Assembly: GCF_013248905.1 (NCBI RefSeq)
Contig: NZ_JABRVS010000001.1
Coordinates: forward strand, 744,001 to 808,000
Origin: Shewanella sp. VB17
GTDB lineage: Bacteria; Pseudomonadota; Gammaproteobacteria; Enterobacterales; Shewanellaceae
Reading direction: 5' to 3'
DNA: 64,000 nt
The position numbers and the translations under genes were made by a program. A model generated the notes under the pieces. It had not been told where the DNA came from. It was given only the letters and a program-made list of their open reading frames with translations, and did not search any database. This document shows positions 1 to 8,826 of this stretch, in pieces; the first letter of the stretch is position 1; every line of letters starts with the position of its first letter.

Positions 1-1
1 A

Positions 2-652
2 GAAGTTGAAATTCTGCAGCAAAATAGCAAGCAAATAGGCTCTATTTTAAATGTGATCACCTCCATTTCAAGCCAAACTAATCTATTGGCACTTAATGCG
101 GCCATTGAAGCGGCAAGAGCAGGTGAACAAGGTAGAGGTTTTGCCGTGGTGGCTGACGAGGTACGCCAACTTGCAAGTAGAACAAGCGATTCAACCAAGG
201 AAGTTAGTGGCATTATTGATTTAATCCAAGGTTCAACTGGAGTATTAGCTAAGCATCTGGACGAAAGTAAAGAGCTGCTAAAAGGCGGGGTTTCTAACAT
301 AGAGCAAGCCAATACCGAATTGAATAAGGTTGGCGATGTGATGGGGACAATGAAAGTCGATGTAGAGAAAATTGGCTCATCAATAAACAATCAAGCTAAC
401 GCTGTTTTACATGTTAAAAGCATTATTGAAGAGATCCAGGAGTTAAATCGTGAAGCGTTAAATACTTCACAGTTGCACACTGTTTCAGCAGGTGATTTGA
501 ATAATCTGGCAAGTAGTATGTATGACAAACTGTCCGTGTTTGCCTGTTCAAAAGTTATTTCACCAGAAGCCTTGAAACGTCGAGACCAACTAAGAGAAGA
601 TGCCGCTAATGAACTTGAACAAACCAATGATAATAGTTGCGATTTCTTTTGA
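2..652 (+). CDS. Methyl-accepting chemotaxis protein, C-terminal part (5' end outside window)
   Basis: The reading frame is open from base 2 and runs to TGA at 650-652, so the gene is cut by the window edge. The visible part is the cytoplasmic signalling hairpin of a chemoreceptor. It contains the highly conserved tip (SQTNLLALNAAIEAARAGE, then GRGFAVVADEVRQLA), which contacts CheA and CheW. The returning coiled-coil arm follows. It ends in CDFF, so there is no NWETF-type CheR-binding tail, unlike the large receptor at 13221-16829. Ligand domain and membrane topology cannot be judged because the N-terminus is missing. The signalling-domain call is firm; the stimulus is unknown. Confidence 0.93.
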   Translation, partial: EVEILQQNSKQIGSILNVITSISSQTNLLALNAAIEAARAGEQGRGFAVVADEVRQLASRTSDSTKEVSGIIDLIQGSTGVLAKHLDESKELLKGGVSNIEQANTELNKVGDVMGTMKVDVEKIGSSINNQANAVLHVKSIIEEIQELNREALNTSQLHTVSAGDLNNLASSMYDKLSVFACSKVISPEALKRRDQLREDAANELEQTNDNSCDFF

Positions 653-694
653 TTCATCCAATAACTAGAATGATGTAACAGCAGCGCCGCAGAT

Positions 695-1177
695 TTACAC
701 GGTAAAAGCGGAGTAAGATATTTTGTTCACATACCAAGTTTGTTTTCCTGTAGGTGTCTTTACGACTGCTTCGTCATCGATCTCTTTTTTCAGTAAGGCA
801 AGAGCCATGGGGGCGTCAATAGAGATGTAATCTTTTCTCCCGTATATCTCATCTGGCCCAACAATTTTAAATTGTTTAATTTCACCATTTTCATTTTCAA
901 TTTCGACCCAAGCACCAAAAAAAACCTTACCGTCTTGTTCAGGTGAATACTCAATGACCTTAACGGCCTCAATACGTTTTCTGAGAAATCTCACTCGAGA
1001 ATCTATTTGCCTGAGTAGCCTTTTATTCTCTTTATAATCAGCATTTTCTGAACGGTCCCCTAGACTGGCAGCCCAAGTGACTTTTAGGGTTATTTCGGGT
1101 CTATACTCACGCCACAGATAGTGCAGTTCTTTATTTAATTTGTCCAACCCTTCACGGGTTATCAGGTTTGTTTTCAA
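695..1177 (-). CDS. greB: Transcription elongation factor GreB
   Basis: A 160-residue Gre factor, the usual GreB length. It enters the RNA polymerase secondary channel and stimulates cleavage of backtracked RNA 3' ends. The N-terminal coiled coil (about residues 1-75) carries the loop SLGDRSENADY with the acidic tip residues D41 and E44 that complete the polymerase active site. The C-terminal globular domain follows. The many basic residues along the coil (RRL/RKR patches near 54-70) favour GreB over GreA. The start codon is TTG: an in-frame TAG lies three codons upstream and GAGG lies at a suitable distance. It is transcribed towards the chemoreceptor fragment and divergently from the sensor kinase. 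Confidence 0.93.
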   Translation of the reverse strand: MKTNLITREGLDKLNKELHYLWREYRPEITLKVTWAASLGDRSENADYKENKRLLRQIDSRVRFLRKRIEAVKVIEYSPEQDGKVFFGAWVEIENENGEIKQFKIVGPDEIYGRKDYISIDAPMALALLKKEIDDEAVVKTPTGKQTWYVNKISYSAFTV

Positions 1178-1519
1178 TTTGATCTACCTCGCTCTTAGTT
1201 GCTAATACTGTCATGCTTTTTTGCGATAGCTAAGGTGATAATACTGCCATTTAGGCCTAACTCCAATGGTTGTTGTCGAATAAGTTGGGTTGATGGTAAA
1301 GATGTTCACATTCTTCTGTTTTAGTTAATGATTTCGATATCGGTCATGCTTGAATCGTTGATTAACCTTGATTGTCGTTAATCATTAACGTTGAGCTTAT
1401 TGGAGGTACTTAGTGCAAGGGTTGTAGGCGGTGACGTTTAAATAAGTGGATTGATGATGGCGTATGCGGTAAATCGCTCTACAATTAAAAGAGAAATCTT
1501 TTAGCGGAGTCCTGAGTGA
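1178..1519. other. Intergenic region between greB and the sensor kinase
   Basis: 342 bases without a convincing gene. It must hold the divergent promoters of greB (minus) and the histidine kinase (plus). The only obvious structure is a cluster of GTTAAT/ATTAAC half-sites at 1360-1390, listed separately. No clear sigma-70 pair was found. Confidence 0.5.
1360..1390. promoter_or_regulatory. Palindromic GTTAAT/ATTAAC cluster, possible operator
   Basis: Bases 1376-1390 read CGTTAATCATTAACG, a 15-base perfect palindrome around a central C. A further GATTAAC at 1360-1366 pairs with GTTAATC at 1377-1383. The cluster lies about 130 bases upstream of the sensor-kinase start. Palindromes of this kind are typical of dimeric regulator sites. 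The regulator is not identifiable from the sequence, and AT-rich chance palindromes occur, so function is inference. Confidence 0.35.
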
Positions 1520-3271
1520 ATGCTAGGTAATATTAATATTTCAACCAAACTATTCACTAGTAGCCTGTTATTTTCTGCAGTAATGGCGTTTATCTTATTG
1601 TATATGCTGCTCACTGTTAGAGTGGTCTCACAGAAAGGAGTCGAGCAGCAGAATTTAGTTAAGCTGCAAATAGCAGCGGTTAAGCATCAAGGAGAGATGC
1701 AAAAATTGCAGCAAGACGCCCGAGATAAACATCTGCTAGTGAGTGATATTTATCATGAGTTTAGAAACTTACGAGCTTGGTTGCTTGATCTCTCTTTAAG
1801 CGGGTTAGATGAAGCAAAAAAGCAAGCTATCGATACTAAGACGATATTAGACCATAAGCTAGAGGAGCTTTCGGGTAGCGATAGGGCTTTGGCGATGAGA
1901 CTCAGTGAGCAGGTTGAGCATTTTTACCTTGTCATGAATCAGGCTGTGGATTCTTATGTCGCAGGACCCCGTGTTAAAGGCCATTCACTGGTTGGTGAAA
2001 GTCGGCTGGTGGTGGAAGGGCTTGAACAAGATTTACTGAAATTCATGAAGGAGAGCGACATGAGTTTTACTGATCTTAATCAGCAGCAGAGTGAAGCAGG
2101 GACGGAAGTTATCCGCTCTGGTGAATTAGTGAAAAATGCTGCTGACAAAGTGGCACAAAAAAATGCTGAACTTTTCATTTCATCGTTTGTCTGTTTGTTG
2201 CTAATTACTGGGTTTAGTTTTTTTTATAATTTTATGATGCGTCGGGAAATCTGCCAGCCAATTGAGCGGTTTGTGAAGACCGTGGAGCACGTTGAACAGG
2301 AATTGGATTTAACCCGTAGATTTGATGTTTGCATTGATGATGAGACTGATACAGATACCGTTGGAACGGCATTTAATCGATTAATGAGAAATTTTGAAAA
2401 GAGAGTGAGCGCAAGAACAGCAGAGTTACAGAAGAATAATGAAGAATTGAGTCATATTTTAGATGAGCTGAAATTCACTAAAAATGAATTAATGGCAAAA
2501 GAGAAAATGGCTGCCCTTGGAGGCCTTGTGGCCAGTATTACTCATGAAATTAATACCCCATTAGGTGTCTGTTTATCTGCCGCTTCCCATTTAGATGTCA
2601 CTGTGAATACACTGAATGATAATTATCTCAATGGCGAGTTGACCGAAGATGAATTAAACGTCTATATAAAAGACTTTCTCGATTGCTCCAAGTTATTATT
2701 GAGTAATTTAGAGCGGGCAACTAAATTGATTCAAAGTTTTAAAAAGGTCTCTGTAGACCAGTCACATGAAGAGATCCAAGATTTTGACCTTAAAGTATAT
2801 GTTGATGAAGTCTTCTTTTCGCTGGGTCCACTTCTTTCGCGTACTTCACTTGAATTAAGCTATACCTGCCCTGAATATATAATGATTAGAAGTAATCCTG
2901 GCGCCTTTTATCAGATTATCAGTAATCTCTGTAATAATGCTATCCTTCACGCTTTTGATGAGCGCCAGCCTGGAGCGCTCACTCTCGATATTACTCAAAC
3001 AGACATAGGAGTTGATTTGGTTTTTAAAGATAATGGACGTGGTATGTCTGAAGAGATCAAAGATAAAATATTTGTGCCTTTTTTTACAACCAAGCGCGGG
3101 AAAGGTGGCAGTGGTTTAGGAATGAATATTGTTTATAACTTGGTGACGAAAGTCTTAGGTGGCAAGATCCACGTTGAATCTGAGCTAGGTCATGGAACTC
3201 AATTTAATATTTCTTTGCCGGGAAGCATTTTGGTGAACGACGAGGTGAATGATAATAAAACGCTCTCTTAG
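1520..3271 (+). CDS. Membrane-bound sensor histidine kinase (orphan)
   Basis: A 583-residue histidine kinase. TM1 lies at about residues 13-35 and TM2 at about 220-240, enclosing a largely helical periplasmic sensor of about 180 residues that I do not recognise. A HAMP-like linker and a coiled coil (about 295-330) follow. The dimerisation/phosphoacceptor helix is ALGGLVASITHEINTP with H342. The HATPase domain has the G1 box DNGRGMS (about 504) and G2 box GSGLGMNIV (about 535). This architecture resembles the NtrB/DctB-like HisKA class, whose members often have a long helical linker. No response regulator gene is adjacent, so its partner is encoded elsewhere. The ligand is unknown. Confidence 0.92.
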   Translation: MLGNINISTKLFTSSLLFSAVMAFILLYMLLTVRVVSQKGVEQQNLVKLQIAAVKHQGEMQKLQQDARDKHLLVSDIYHEFRNLRAWLLDLSLSGLDEAKKQAIDTKTILDHKLEELSGSDRALAMRLSEQVEHFYLVMNQAVDSYVAGPRVKGHSLVGESRLVVEGLEQDLLKFMKESDMSFTDLNQQQSEAGTEVIRSGELVKNAADKVAQKNAELFISSFVCLLLITGFSFFYNFMMRREICQPIERFVKTVEHVEQELDLTRRFDVCIDDETDTDTVGTAFNRLMRNFEKRVSARTAELQKNNEELSHILDELKFTKNELMAKEKMAALGGLVASITHEINTPLGVCLSAASHLDVTVNTLNDNYLNGELTEDELNVYIKDFLDCSKLLLSNLERATKLIQSFKKVSVDQSHEEIQDFDLKVYVDEVFFSLGPLLSRTSLELSYTCPEYIMIRSNPGAFYQIISNLCNNAILHAFDERQPGALTLDITQTDIGVDLVFKDNGRGMSEEIKDKIFVPFFTTKRGKGGSGLGMNIVYNLVTKVLGGKIHVESELGHGTQFNISLPGSILVNDEVNDNKTLS

Positions 3272-3358
3272 TGTTTAGACTCTAAGATGCTTAATATCAG
3301 TGCTTGTGTTATCTTGAGTACCTACTAGTTACTCACTTTAGGCTCGATATAACATCCT

Positions 3359-5707
3359 ATGCAAATGACGCACAATATTGCCCAAATTATCGCTCAAGAA
3401 CTGAATGTTCGTGAACAACAAGTCACCTCTACCATTGCTTTGCTAGACGATGGTTCAACGGTTCCATTCGTCGCTCGTTACCGTAAGGAAGCTACAGGGG
3501 GGCTAGATGACACCCAACTACGAACGTTACATAGTAGATTGAGCTATCTGCGTGATTTGAATGATAGACGTGCAGTTATCTTATCCAGTATTGATATTCA
3601 GGGTAAACTGACTCCTGAATTAAAAAAAGCATTGTTTGATGCCAGCAGCAAGACACTCCTAGAAGATCTCTATTTACCTTATAAGCCCAAGCGACGCACT
3701 AAAGGACAAATTGCAATAGAAGCAGGTATCGCGCCTTTGGCCGACTTTCTACTGCTTAATCGCCAAACCAATGTAGAACAAGAAGCGGCTAAATTTATCA
3801 ATGTTGAAGCGAATTTTATCGATATTAAGTCTGTGCTCGATGGTGCACGCTTTATCATAATGGAACGCTTTGCTGAAGATGCTTTATTGTTGCAAAAAGT
3901 GAGGGGGCATCTCGGTCAGTATTCAGTGCTTGAAAGTAAAATGGTGAAAGGAAAAGAAAAAGAAGGCGCTAAGTTTAGAGATTATTTCGAGTATTGTGAG
4001 CCGATAAATAAAATACCTTCACATCGTGCATTGGCGATATTACGTGGTCGTAATGAGGGTGTCTTGAGTGTCAATCTGAATGCGGACCCCAGTAATGAAT
4101 CTAAACAAGGTAGCTATTGTGAAGTGATTATTGCAGATCACTTTGCCTTAGATTTAGGTCATAGTGATGTGGACCAGTGGCTGAAAACGGTGGTTACAGC
4201 AACATGGCGATTTAAGATTGCTCCGCAAATGGAAACTGAATTTATTAGTAAGATGCGTGAGATGGCAGAATCTGAAGCTATCAAAGTGTTTGCTCGTAAC
4301 TTAGGTGATTTATTAATGGCAGCCCCTGCGGGAGCTAAGGCGACATTAGGATTAGATCCCGGATTACGAAGTGGCGTGAAAGTCGCCATCGTTAACCATA
4401 CTGGTCAATTGGTTGCTCATACAACAATTTTCCCACATGCGCCTCAAAATCAGTGGGATAAATCAGTCCGAACTTTGGCAAACTTAGCAAAAATGCATAA
4501 AGTGGAGTTGATTGCAGTGGGTAATGGAACGGCCTCGAGAGAGACTGATAAGTTGGCTGCTGAGCTTATTGCTAGCGTAAAAGATGAACTCCCTACAATC
4601 ACTAAAGTGATGGTGAGTGAGGCGGGCGCGTCGGTGTATTCTGCATCGCAACTGGCGGCGGATGAATTTCCTGAACTGGATGTGTCAATTCGAGGTGCGG
4701 TATCTATTGCCCGCCGTTTGCAAGACCCTCTTGCCGAATTGGTGAAGATTGAACCTAAGGCGATCGGTGTTGGTCAGTATCAGCATGACGTCAGTCAGAG
4801 TCAGTTATCTTTATCGCTTGAAAGTGTGGTGGAAGATTGCGTTAACAATGTAGGCGTTGATTTGAATATGGCCTCAGCTCCTTTATTAGCTCAAGTGGCT
4901 GGGTTAAATAAAACGTTAGCGAGAAACATTGTCACATACCGTGATCAACATGGTGAGTTTAAGGAACGTAAGCAGTTGCTTAGCGTCGCTCGTCTCGGTC
5001 CTAAAGCGTATGAACAGGCTGCGGGTTTTTTGCGTATTTATAATGGTGTCAACCCCTTAGATGCGTCATCAGTTCATCCTGAAGCTTATGTGCTGGTTGA
5101 GTCGATAGCAAACGCCAAAGCGCAAGCGCTTAATTTCTTAGTCGGCAATACAGCGCTGTTAAAAAGCGTCAATGCCGCTGATTTTATTTCCGATAAATTT
5201 GGACTGCCGACGGTCACGGATATTCTGATGGAACTCGATAAACCTGGTCGAGATCCACGTGGTGAGTTTAAAACCGCCATATTTAAAGAAGGTATAGAGC
5301 AAGTTAACGACTTAAAACCAGAGATGGTTTTAGAAGGGGTTGTGACCAATGTGACTAATTTCGGCGCCTTTGTCGATGTCGGCGTTCATCAAGATGGTTT
5401 AGTGCATATTTCATCTTTGACAGATAAATTTGTGAGTGATCCTCATACTGTTGTGAAGGCTGGTGATGTGGTTAAAGTCAAAGTGATGGAGATTGATATT
5501 GAGCGAAAACGCATTGCGCTTAGCATGCGTCTAGATGAGAAAATAGGTGAAAAAATGGTGAGTCGCCCAAGCGCTAAAGTAGCCGGCAATCGACCTAATC
5601 AAAATGGAGCCAGTAAAGCTCAGAATCGTTCGAGACAGAAGGTTGAGCCTGCTAATGCGGCTATGGGGAATGCGTTCGCCGATGCATTTGCCAAGTTTAA
5701 AAAATAG
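3359..5707 (+). CDS. tex: Tex family RNA-binding transcription accessory protein
   Basis: A 782-residue protein with full-length Tex architecture. The N-terminal helical region contains the family signature TVPFVARYRKEATGGLD. A YqgF/RNase H-like domain starts near residue 325 (TLGLDPGLRSGVKVA). A helix-hairpin-helix region lies at about 515-570 (NKTLARNIVTYRD). A C-terminal S1 RNA-binding domain lies at about 655-725 (VTNVTNFGAFVDVGVHQDGLVHIS). The tail is basic and low in complexity. Tex binds nucleic acid and influences transcription; the exact role varies between species. Two ATGs (3359 and 3365) are possible starts, with no strong ribosome site to decide. A hairpin at 5739-5766 follows the gene. 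Confidence 0.95.
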   Translation: MQMTHNIAQIIAQELNVREQQVTSTIALLDDGSTVPFVARYRKEATGGLDDTQLRTLHSRLSYLRDLNDRRAVILSSIDIQGKLTPELKKALFDASSKTLLEDLYLPYKPKRRTKGQIAIEAGIAPLADFLLLNRQTNVEQEAAKFINVEANFIDIKSVLDGARFIIMERFAEDALLLQKVRGHLGQYSVLESKMVKGKEKEGAKFRDYFEYCEPINKIPSHRALAILRGRNEGVLSVNLNADPSNESKQGSYCEVIIADHFALDLGHSDVDQWLKTVVTATWRFKIAPQMETEFISKMREMAESEAIKVFARNLGDLLMAAPAGAKATLGLDPGLRSGVKVAIVNHTGQLVAHTTIFPHAPQNQWDKSVRTLANLAKMHKVELIAVGNGTASRETDKLAAELIASVKDELPTITKVMVSEAGASVYSASQLAADEFPELDVSIRGAVSIARRLQDPLAELVKIEPKAIGVGQYQHDVSQSQLSLSLESVVEDCVNNVGVDLNMASAPLLAQVAGLNKTLARNIVTYRDQHGEFKERKQLLSVARLGPKAYEQAAGFLRIYNGVNPLDASSVHPEAYVLVESIANAKAQALNFLVGNTALLKSVNAADFISDKFGLPTVTDILMELDKPGRDPRGEFKTAIFKEGIEQVNDLKPEMVLEGVVTNVTNFGAFVDVGVHQDGLVHISSLTDKFVSDPHTVVKAGDVVKVKVMEIDIERKRIALSMRLDEKIGEKMVSRPSAKVAGNRPNQNGASKAQNRSRQKVEPANAAMGNAFADAFAKFKK

Positions 5708-5738
5708 CAGATGTGATTACGTACTGATTGACTAAGAT

Positions 5739-5770
5739 GTACCGAAGTGTGTATTAGCTTCGGTACTTTT
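5739..5770 (+). terminator. Hairpin terminator after tex
   Basis: Stem GTACCGAAG at 5739-5747 pairs with CTTCGGTAC at 5758-5766 around a 10-base loop, followed by TTTTATT. It lies 32 bases after the tex stop and is consistent with rho-independent termination. Confidence 0.7.
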
Positions 5771-5809
5771 ATTCCTGAATATGCTTATTTTTATTAGCGA
5801 TTTTTCATT

Positions 5810-6319
5810 TTAAATTAGCGTAGAAATAGCAGCTTGTTGTTTAGGTTCTGTTTGCTGGTAATAAAAACTCTCTATGTGTTGAGCAAAGGCTTGGTAAATC
5901 TCTGGAGATTGAGCCAATGTGATATCTTGTGTCTTTTTTTGATGGTTATTTTTTACAATATTTATTTCATTTTCATTGTGTTGAGTATGCACATCTCGTC
6001 TTTTTAATGCTGGCTTGTTTCTCATTAACTCGTTTGTTTTTGGAGCGATCAACTGATTCGTTTGTTGTTGGTGGGTATTTTGCTCTTTTTGCCCACTTCT
6101 TTGTTGATTTCCCTGACCTTTCTCATTAAGTCTGGCAAGTACATCAGCCTGTTGTGCAGTGCGTTCATGTTGTGGATTAAAGGCACGTTCATTGTGTCCT
6201 TTAGTGAGTTCTTGGGGTGGCAGTATTGGCGGTCTTTGCTGGTTATCTGTGCGCGCAGCATCAGTTGCAACATTGGTTGTCGCTATGGGCACATTGGGAT
6301 AATTTGTGACGACCAGCAT
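5810..6319 (-). CDS. Hypothetical Gln/Asn-rich protein downstream of bioH
   Basis: A 169-residue protein of unknown function. I chose ATG at 6319 because AGAGGT lies just upstream in the transcript and the protein begins MLVVTNYPNVPIATTNVATD. Longer in-frame starts would overlap the 3' end of bioH. The sequence is hydrophilic, very rich in Gln, Asn, Lys and His, has no membrane segment, and looks disordered between about residues 25 and 120. The C-terminus (SPEIYQAFAQHIESFYYQQ) is more ordered and probably helical. It is co-directional with bioH and separated from it by 64 bases, so the two may be co-transcribed. A real gene is likely given the ribosome site; the function is unknown. Confidence 0.65.
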   Translation of the reverse strand: MLVVTNYPNVPIATTNVATDAARTDNQQRPPILPPQELTKGHNERAFNPQHERTAQQADVLARLNEKGQGNQQRSGQKEQNTHQQQTNQLIAPKTNELMRNKPALKRRDVHTQHNENEINIVKNNHQKKTQDITLAQSPEIYQAFAQHIESFYYQQTEPKQQAAISTLI

Positions 6320-6383
6320 AATATACCTCTCTAGCCTATGGTTAAATAATAACCGTATTCGTGCTAAAAATAAAGCGATTATT

Positions 6384-7157
6384 CTAGTCAGTAAAATTAT
6401 TGAGCCAATTAGTAAGGCCGATAAGGAATTCGTCTTTGTGTGATAAGAAGGGAGCGTGTGATGCATTGTGAAGTAGCAGGTCTTGATGTTGTTGATTTTT
6501 AGGTATTAATGGGTGAACGTGCCTAGGGACGAGTCCATCTAAACGCCCCCATATTCTTAACCAAGGCTGCTCTATTTGTGAGATCTGGGATCTAAGGTCA
6601 ACGCTTGCTAGCATCTCAAGGCCTTGTATTAAAGCTGAGTTTTTAGGTAAAGGTCTTGAAAGGACAAGTTCCTTTAGTTGCCGTATGTCTTCTTTTGCAG
6701 TCGAGCTCCCCATGGCTTGTATAGCAAGAAATCGCTCGATTGTTTTACCTGTATTTTTTTGTAGTTGAAGAGAAAAACTGGACAATACGGTAGGGAAGAT
6801 CCCTGGCCAAAATTCATCTTCACGAGCCATAAAGCAAGGTGATGAAGCAATGGTCACTAACCCCGTAACCCGTTGTGGAAATCTTAATGCGGCTTTCGTT
6901 GCCACCAAACCTCCCAGCGACCATCCTATCCAAATTGCTTTATTGGGTAATTGATTAACGATGGCATCAACCCATGTATCTAGATCACCATCAATCGCTT
7001 CGCTATGACCGAAACCGGGCAGGTCAACATAGTGAACCCTATACTGAGATAAGGATGAATGTAATTGAGTGAACACTGAGCTATTCATTCCCCAGCCATG
7101 GAGTATGACTATTTCTTGGCCTTCACCAATAGATTCTACGTGCAGGGTTGAATGCAT
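6384..7157 (-). CDS. bioH: Pimeloyl-ACP methyl ester carboxylesterase BioH
   Basis: A 257-residue alpha/beta hydrolase. BioH removes the methyl group from pimeloyl-ACP methyl ester, ending synthesis of the biotin precursor chain. The oxyanion region LHGWGMNSSVF (about residues 19-29), nucleophile elbow GWSLGG (Ser about residue 80), acid in GRLDGLVP (Asp about 206) and final His in NASHAPFLSHKDEF (about 233) make a complete catalytic triad. Length and motifs match enterobacterial BioH. It sits back to back with comF, an arrangement also known in other gammaproteobacteria. No other bio genes lie nearby. Confidence 0.93.
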   Translation of the reverse strand: MHSTLHVESIGEGQEIVILHGWGMNSSVFTQLHSSLSQYRVHYVDLPGFGHSEAIDGDLDTWVDAIVNQLPNKAIWIGWSLGGLVATKAALRFPQRVTGLVTIASSPCFMAREDEFWPGIFPTVLSSFSLQLQKNTGKTIERFLAIQAMGSSTAKEDIRQLKELVLSRPLPKNSALIQGLEMLASVDLRSQISQIEQPWLRIWGRLDGLVPRHVHPLIPKNQQHQDLLLHNASHAPFLSHKDEFLIGLTNWLNNFTD

Positions 7158-7225
7158 AGGGTTAGCTTCTTAGTGCTCTAGTCATAGTGAATACTAGTTG
7201 GAACATATCATAAAAAAGGGGCTTA

Positions 7226-7966
7226 ATGCTTATGAAGCCGTCATTGGTTGTTGGTAAGATAATGCAATTGATCTCTGCTAGTTTACCTAATAGATGCCTG
7301 ATGTGCCACCAAAGCATCGCTCTTCCCGCTAGAGGTCTTTGCCATGTTTGCCTAGATAGCGGCTTATATCATCAACCTATCTGTCAAGGTTGTGGTTGTG
7401 CTATGCAAGTTCAATGTATATTTTGTGGCCGATGCTTACTAAAGCAACCTATCGCGGTGATCGCTCCATGTAGTTATCATCAAGGTCTAGGGGAATGGAT
7501 AGGGTTAATCAAATATCAGGCCCAATTTGCTGCGCTACCCGTTTTGTCTCAGGCGTTAGTTAATCGTGTTTGTGAATTAGAATCTTTGGGCTTGTTGCGA
7601 CTTCCTCAAGTACTTGTTCCTGTGCCATTGCATATTAATCGTCAGAGAAAGCGTGGGTTTAATCAGGCGTGGTTGATTGCTGATTCTATTTACCAGCAGT
7701 TGAATATTCCGATAGCAGTTCAAGGGCTAGAACGTGTTTTAGATACCGAGTCCCAAGCGGGGCTTACGGGTCAGCAGAGGCGTATGAATTTATCTGGTGC
7801 ATTTAGACTAGCAGATAGTTTTCCGTATCAGAGGATCGCATTAATTGATGATGTAGTGACGACGGGAACGACGGTAAACGAAATTGCAACGATGTTTAAA
7901 AAGTTAAATATTCATGTGCAGGTCTGGTGTTTAGCCAGAGCTGAGGCACCAGGACTTTTGGATTAG
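7226..7966 (+). CDS. comF: ComF/GntX family phosphoribosyltransferase-like protein
   Basis: A 246-residue ComF family protein. The N-terminal third holds a Cys-rich zinc-finger-like segment with CxxC pairs (CLMCHQS, CHVCLDS, CQGCGC, CIFCGRC). The C-terminal half is a type I phosphoribosyltransferase fold with the PRPP-binding motif ALIDDVVTTGTT (about residues 210-221) and the basic loop RQRKRGFNQA. ComF takes part in DNA uptake in competent bacteria; in Escherichia coli the homologue (GntX/YhgH) supports use of DNA as a nutrient. The start is either ATG 7226 or ATG 7232; GGGG lies 4 or 10 bases upstream respectively. It is divergent from bioH. Confidence 0.9.
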   Translation: MLMKPSLVVGKIMQLISASLPNRCLMCHQSIALPARGLCHVCLDSGLYHQPICQGCGCAMQVQCIFCGRCLLKQPIAVIAPCSYHQGLGEWIGLIKYQAQFAALPVLSQALVNRVCELESLGLLRLPQVLVPVPLHINRQRKRGFNQAWLIADSIYQQLNIPIAVQGLERVLDTESQAGLTGQQRRMNLSGAFRLADSFPYQRIALIDDVVTTGTTVNEIATMFKKLNIHVQVWCLARAEAPGLLD

Positions 7967-8178
7967 TTTTGTTAATTTTCATTTCATTGTGTGCTTTTGC
8001 TACTATTTACTATGTTTATAACTAATCATGTTTTCCTATTAAAATTAAGCTATTGCTAAATTATTCGAATAAAAAAGCAAACCAATTTGATTGAGGGCTA
8101 CAAAGCTGAACTCAGTCGGAGTATCATAGAGCTAATCCATACTAAATTACTCAAGTTTTACCTGAGGGAGCCGTCTTA

Positions 8179-8757
8179 ATGATCACTATTTCCGATACCG
8201 CTCAGGCTCATTTTGTTACCTTGTTAGCAGATCAGCCCGACGGAACTCATATTCGTGTCTTTGTAATTAGCCCAGGCACAGCGACTGCTGAGTGTGGTGT
8301 TTCTTATTGTCCGCCGGATGCTGTTGAAGCAGATGATATGGAATTCGAATTTAATGGCTTTAATGCTATGGTCGATGGAAAATCAGCGCCGTTTCTTGAA
8401 GACGCTACGATTGATTTTGTCACTGATCAGTTAGGTTCACAATTAACGCTTAAAGCGCCGAATGCTAAGATGCGTAAGGTGTCTAGCGATGCGTCATTAA
8501 ATGAGCGCATTGAGTATGTCATTCAGTCAGAAATCAACCCTCAGTTAGCCAGTCATGGTGGTAACATTGTCCTGATTGAAGTGACTGAAGAAGGTGTTGC
8601 AGTACTTCAATTTGGTGGCGGTTGTAATGGTTGCTCTATGGTTGATGTGACGTTGAAAGATGGAATTGAAAAACAGCTGCTTGATTTGTTTCCTGGTGAG
8701 TTAACAGGTGTTAAAGATGTGACAGAGCATCAAGCTGGTGATCATTCATACCAGTAA
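8179..8757 (+). CDS. nfuA: Fe/S biogenesis protein NfuA
   Basis: A 192-residue NfuA. The N-terminal half (1-95) is a degenerate A-type carrier domain. The C-terminal Nfu domain has the cluster-binding CxxC in FGGGCNGCSMVDVTLKDG (Cys about 152 and 155), where two subunits share a 4Fe-4S cluster delivered to apo-targets, especially under stress. The length equals E. coli NfuA (191). A good ribosome site (GAGGGAG) precedes the ATG. It lies downstream of comF with a 212-base gap that probably contains its own promoter. It ends at a strong bidirectional terminator. Confidence 0.95.
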   Translation: MITISDTAQAHFVTLLADQPDGTHIRVFVISPGTATAECGVSYCPPDAVEADDMEFEFNGFNAMVDGKSAPFLEDATIDFVTDQLGSQLTLKAPNAKMRKVSSDASLNERIEYVIQSEINPQLASHGGNIVLIEVTEEGVAVLQFGGGCNGCSMVDVTLKDGIEKQLLDLFPGELTGVKDVTEHQAGDHSYQ

Positions 8758-8769
8758 GTAAACATCAAT

Positions 8770-8814
8770 AAAAAAGCGAGTCATTGCTGAGATCGAGCAA
8801 TGACTCGCTTTTTT
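8770..8814. terminator. Strong bidirectional terminator between nfuA and the MATE gene
   Basis: An inverted repeat of 19 bases per arm (8770-8788 and 8796-8814) around a 7-base loop. The arms begin with six A and end with six T, so it works as an intrinsic terminator for both convergent genes. Confidence 0.9.
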
Positions 8815-8826
8815 ATGTTTGGTATA

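Noticed and set aside
5929..6334. Plus-strand open frames opposite the Gln/Asn-rich gene
   Set aside because: Their hydrophobic translation is what the antisense of Gln/Asn/Lys-rich codons gives; the minus-strand gene has the ribosome site.
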